This document shows, piece by piece, positions 60,755-64,000 of a DNA stretch of 64,000 bases. Position numbers and translations under genes: made by a program. Below the pieces are notes generated by a model. The model was not told where the DNA came from. It searched no databases and worked only from the letters and a program-made list of their open reading frames with translations. The stretch comes from Rhynchopus euleeides (lineage: Eukaryota > Euglenozoa > Diplonemea > Diplonemida > Diplonemidae): NCBI GenBank assembly GCA_963210315.1, contig OY723282.1, positions 1,984,001 to 2,048,000 of the forward strand. Reading direction: 5' to 3'. How positions within the stretch are numbered: the stretch's first letter is position 1; each line of letters begins with the position of its first letter.

Positions 60755-61380
60755 CAATACCACCGCGATGAGCCCGATGACCTGAGGGCCATCCTCCAGC
60801 ACCCCGTCGAGGGGCGCTACACCTTCACCCCCTCGCGAGCGGCTCATGAAAGCGATACAGGAGACGGGCGCTGTACGACGAGGCCGTACGGCTGGGGAAG
60901 AACCCAGTTCCGGAGGGGTTCATCCCCGAGGCGATGAAACGCCTAGTCGGGCGTGAGCTACGGGACTGGGCGGGCCTGGGCGGAGATGCGGGTCGAGACA
61001 GGTCGCAGCCCTGCACCTGGCCGCACAAGCTCTGGGGTTTGCGACGACCCGGCTGCAGGGACCGCGGCGTCGATCCAGCAGCCTGCACGAGGTGTAGCCA
61101 TGCGGCACCGCCTACCCCTCCCATCCGGGGCCCCCCTCCAGCGCGCGCAGTTGCATCGGGGGGACGCGGAGCTGGTGAAGCAGCTCGCGGAGGCCTGCGT
61201 CAGGAAGAAGCGTGACGATGGCGAGTTCTGCGAAGCAAGAGCGCATCAGGTGGCTGCAGGAGGACCTGTGCCAGATCGACGAGAGCACCATCCGCCGCTA
61301 CATCCCCATGCAGCGTTTGAAGGAGGAGTTCCTGCGAAGAGCGATGCCCGGGACGCTGTGGAGCAGCTCCAGGCAAGGCT
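60755..61380 (+). pseudogene. Decayed coding region, plus strand
   Basis: Protein-like segments change frame several times: EPDDLRAILQHPVEGRYTFT near 60770, LYDEAVRLGKNPVPEGFIPE near 60870, RGDAELVKQLAEACVRKKRD near 61160 and QERIRWLQEDLCQIDESTIR near 61235. Together they suggest a degraded helical protein. Family unknown. Confidence 0.35.
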
Positions 61381-61497
61381 TCAATTTGAGGACCCGCCAT
61401 AAACATCCGCCCCCCCCCCCCCTCCTGCGCCCCCAACCTGTGAACAGACGTTCACTACCGTGGCCTCCGGCGGAATTCGCACCGAATCTGCGCCCGC

Positions 61498-61573
61498 CGT
61501 ATTGCAATTTGGGTTAGCGTGCTGGCATCGCAGCCTGGCCCCGAGGGACCATACCGTGAGTAACCGTGCCCGC
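61498..61573 (+). repeat. Second copy of the 24555 insert sequence
   Basis: GTATTGCAATTTGGGTTAGC and about 55 further bases match 24555-24629 with few changes; only this left part is shared. Confidence 0.75.
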
Positions 61574-61584
61574 CAGGAATAAAT

Positions 61585-61640
61585 GTTCACTCCCATGGCC
61601 TCCGGCGGCTGGGGGGCTCCGCCCCCCAGACCCCCCTGTC
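61585..61640 (-). repeat. GC-hairpin dispersed repeat, copy 6
   Basis: Reverse-oriented copy with the same hairpin. A partial copy with only TTCACTACCGTGGCCTCCGG lies at 61450-61469. Confidence 0.8.
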
Positions 61641-62780
61641 CAGCAGGGACAGGCACCCCGTTTGAAAGGCAGCCTACTGGCTCCTGCGTGTCATTTGAAC
61701 ATGATGCACACTGTGCGAAGTGACGCAAGAGTTCACGCGCCTATTTCAGGGGGGGGGGGGGGTGCAAGCCGCTGTCGATGCCACGTCATCGTCCGCCAAG
61801 CTATACCCCCAACTCGTCAATCATGGGGGAGGTCCTGCACCCCCCAAGGAAGATAAGGATAAACCCCCACCCCCAGCCCCGCGACCCCACCCCGCGCTTC
61901 GCGCGGGGTGGGGGTGGGGTCGCGGGGCCGCGCTTCGCGCGGCCCCCCGCGCAACAGTGTCAGCAGGGGATGTGCTGTCCTGGCGCTGGACGCGGAGGGC
62001 GGTGGGGGCGCCGGGGGGGTGACGACTGACCGATGGCCAGGGGTGCTGCGCGTTCCCGCGCGCTCAAAAAACGATGCGCAAGGGGGTTGGTAAAGGGTGG
62101 GCGCGAACCCGACCCGGGAGGCGCGCGTACTGGGGATAACTGCCGAGGCGGGCCGAGCGGGGTGTGGTCCAAAGCTGGCGGCACGCGAGAGGGACTGACT
62201 GGGCGACGGGAGGGGAAGGAGTTGGGGCGGGCAGCTGCAACGCGAGGCGCAGTCGGAACTGGTGCACACCTTCGAGGTCACCGAAAGGGCTGCCGCGGGG
62301 CGGGAGCGGATCACCGACGCGTTTGTTGACTTCTGGCACGGGATCCAGGGCGGCTGCCTGTCACTCTGCCGGCTGTTCCTGTGGAACCTCAGCGGGCGTC
62401 GCCGGACACCGGCGGCGACTACGCCGGAAAGCTGGTGGCAGGGCTGCACGGGCGTGAAGGGTAAAGGGGGTGCGAACAAGACGGAGGAGCACAGCGCAGG
62501 GGCGCGGTAGAGATGTGTGTGACGAGGGCGCGGGTGTCAAAGCTGTGCTTCCTGAGTGGCGGAGCTGGCGGAGGTAGGCACTGGTAGGCGTGAGGCGACG
62601 GCGGGCCGGACGACGCCGTCGAAACCCCGGGATACCTCCCTCGAGGTGGTGACGGGCAACGGGACGGAAGCCTCAGTTGGTTGCAGCGGGAGGGACGGAG
62701 TACTGCGATCGCCGAAAAGCCACTTAGTGACTGCGACGGAGTGGTGGAGGAAGGCGGCCTGGGGGTATTACACAGTGTGC
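61641..62780. other. GC-rich stretch with hairpins
   Basis: Strong inverted repeats at 61880-61950 (CCCCACCCCGCG-CTT-CGCGGGGTGGGG, then GGCCGCGC-TTC-GCGCGGCC). A short protein-like frame around 62230-62400 (ELVHTFEVTERAAAGRERIT) has no ATG and ends in ordinary sequence; it may be a coding scrap. Nothing else recognised. Confidence 0.4.
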
Positions 62781-64000
62781 TAGAAGCCTGGGGGGGCATG
62801 ACACAGTGTGTTAGAAGCCTGAGGGGGCATGACACACAGTGTTAGAAGCCTGGGGGGGCATGACACAGTGTGTTAGAAGCCTGGGGGGGCATGACACACT
62901 GTGCTAGAAGCCTGGGGGGGCATGACACAGTGTGTTAGAAGCCTGGGGGGGCATGACACACTGTGCTAGAAGCCTGGGGGGGCATGACACAGTGTGCTGG
63001 AAGCCTGGGGGGGCATGACACACTGTGCTGGAAGCCTGGGGGGGCATGACACAGTGTGTTAGAAGCCTGGGGGGGCATCACACACTGTGCTGGAAGCCTG
63101 GGGGGGCATGACACAGTGTGTTAGAAGCCTGGGGGGGCATCACACAGTGTGTTAGAAGCCTGGGGGGGCATGACACACTGTGCTAGAAGCCTGGGGGGGC
63201 ATGACACAGTGTGCTGGAAGCCTGGGGGGGCATGACACACTGTGCTGGAAGCCTGGGGGGGCATGACACAGTGTGTTAGAAGCCTGGGGGGGCATCACAC
63301 AGTGTGTTAGAAGCCTGGGGGGGCATGACACACAGTGTTAGAAGCCTGGGGGGGCATGACACAGTGTGCTGGAAGCCTGGGGGGGCATGACGCAGTGTGT
63401 TAGAAGCCTGGGGGGGCATGACACACTCTGCTAGAAGCCTGGGGGGGCATGACACAGTGTGCTGGAAGCCTGGGGGGGCATGACACACTGTGCTAGAAGC
63501 CTGGGGGGGCATGACACACTGTGCTGGAAGCCTGGGGGGGCATGACACACTGTGCTAGAAGCCTGGGGGGGCATGACACAGTGTGCTGGAAGCCTGGGGG
63601 GGCATGACACACTGTGCTGGAAGCCTGGGGGGGCATGACACAGTGTGTTAGAAGCCTGGGGGGGCATGACACAGTGTGTTAGAAGCCTGGGGGGGCATGA
63701 CACAGTGTGCTGGAAGCCTGGGGGGGCATGACACACTGTGCTAGAAGCCTGGGGGGGCATGACACACTGTGCTGGAAGCCTGGGGGGGCATGACACACTG
63801 TGCTAGAAGCCTGGGGGGGCATGACACAGTGTGCTGGAAGCCTGGGGGGGCATGACACACTGTGCTGGAAGCCTGGGGGGGCATGACACAGTGTGTTAGA
63901 AGCCTGGGGGGGCATGACACAGTGTGTTAGAAGCCTGGGGGGGCATGACACAGTGTGCTGGAAGCCTGGGGGGGCATGACACACTGTGCTGGAAGCATGG
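62781..64000. repeat. 31-bp minisatellite D, at least 39 units
   Basis: Units TAGAAGCCTGGGGGGGCATG plus ACACAGTGTGC, 31 bp (62781, 62812 and so on), with CACTGT/CAGTGT and TAG/TGG variants. It runs off the right edge of the window. The minus frames stay open for the same arithmetic reason as in array C. ACACAGTGTGC/ACACACTGTGC includes a short palindrome. Confidence 0.95.

Noticed and set aside
62781..64000. CRISPR-like array
   Set aside because: The 31-bp units follow each other without spacers and vary inside the unit; the genome is eukaryotic and no cas genes are present.

Overview
The window is nuclear DNA of a GC-rich eukaryote, most likely a protist. It carries membrane adenylyl cyclases, a PHD-finger/tyrosine-recombinase retroelement, a hAT-type transposase, TIR elements with TA duplications, TTAGGG-like satellite and long G/C homopolymers. 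There is no operon layout or ribosome-binding-site pattern. I cannot name the species; an alveolate-like protist is only a guess.

Coding capacity is low. Intact-looking genes are two class III cyclases (12215-14071 and 18350-20452), a 1443-residue coiled-coil protein (29352-33683) and a secreted beta-helix protein (39662-40834) that stops at the edge of a transposable element. Coding remnants are a cyclase fragment between minisatellites (36147-36360), an exon-like ORF (28038-28355) and frameshifted remnants at 60230-61380.

Most of the rest is repeats. From left to right: a gene-poor segment with GC-hairpin repeats; a macrosatellite of exactly five 1443-bp units (3896-11110); the cyclase pair with mini-elements between them; a 1147-bp long-TIR element present four times (20837, 48963, 52467, 58917); three minisatellites of 31-bp period (34329-39062) and a fourth of the same period at the right edge (62781-64000); a 3.3-kb TIR element (40853-44182); a DIRS-order retroelement with split direct repeats (44474-48879); and a run of elements joined at single TA dinucleotides (52467-60064). 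That last run holds long-TIR copy 3, a telomere-like satellite bounded by inverted poly-G termini, an internally deleted hAT-like transposon and long-TIR copy 4.

The strongest leads are: (1) the TA-joined, poly-G/C-bounded elements and their insertion order; (2) the retroelement with gag and recombinase in one frame split by a single TGA, and an RT without its YxDD box; (3) four unrelated-sequence minisatellites sharing an exact 31-bp period; (4) a near-identical catalytic core in two otherwise diverged cyclases, suggesting gene conversion; (5) families of very short TIR elements that nest in each other.
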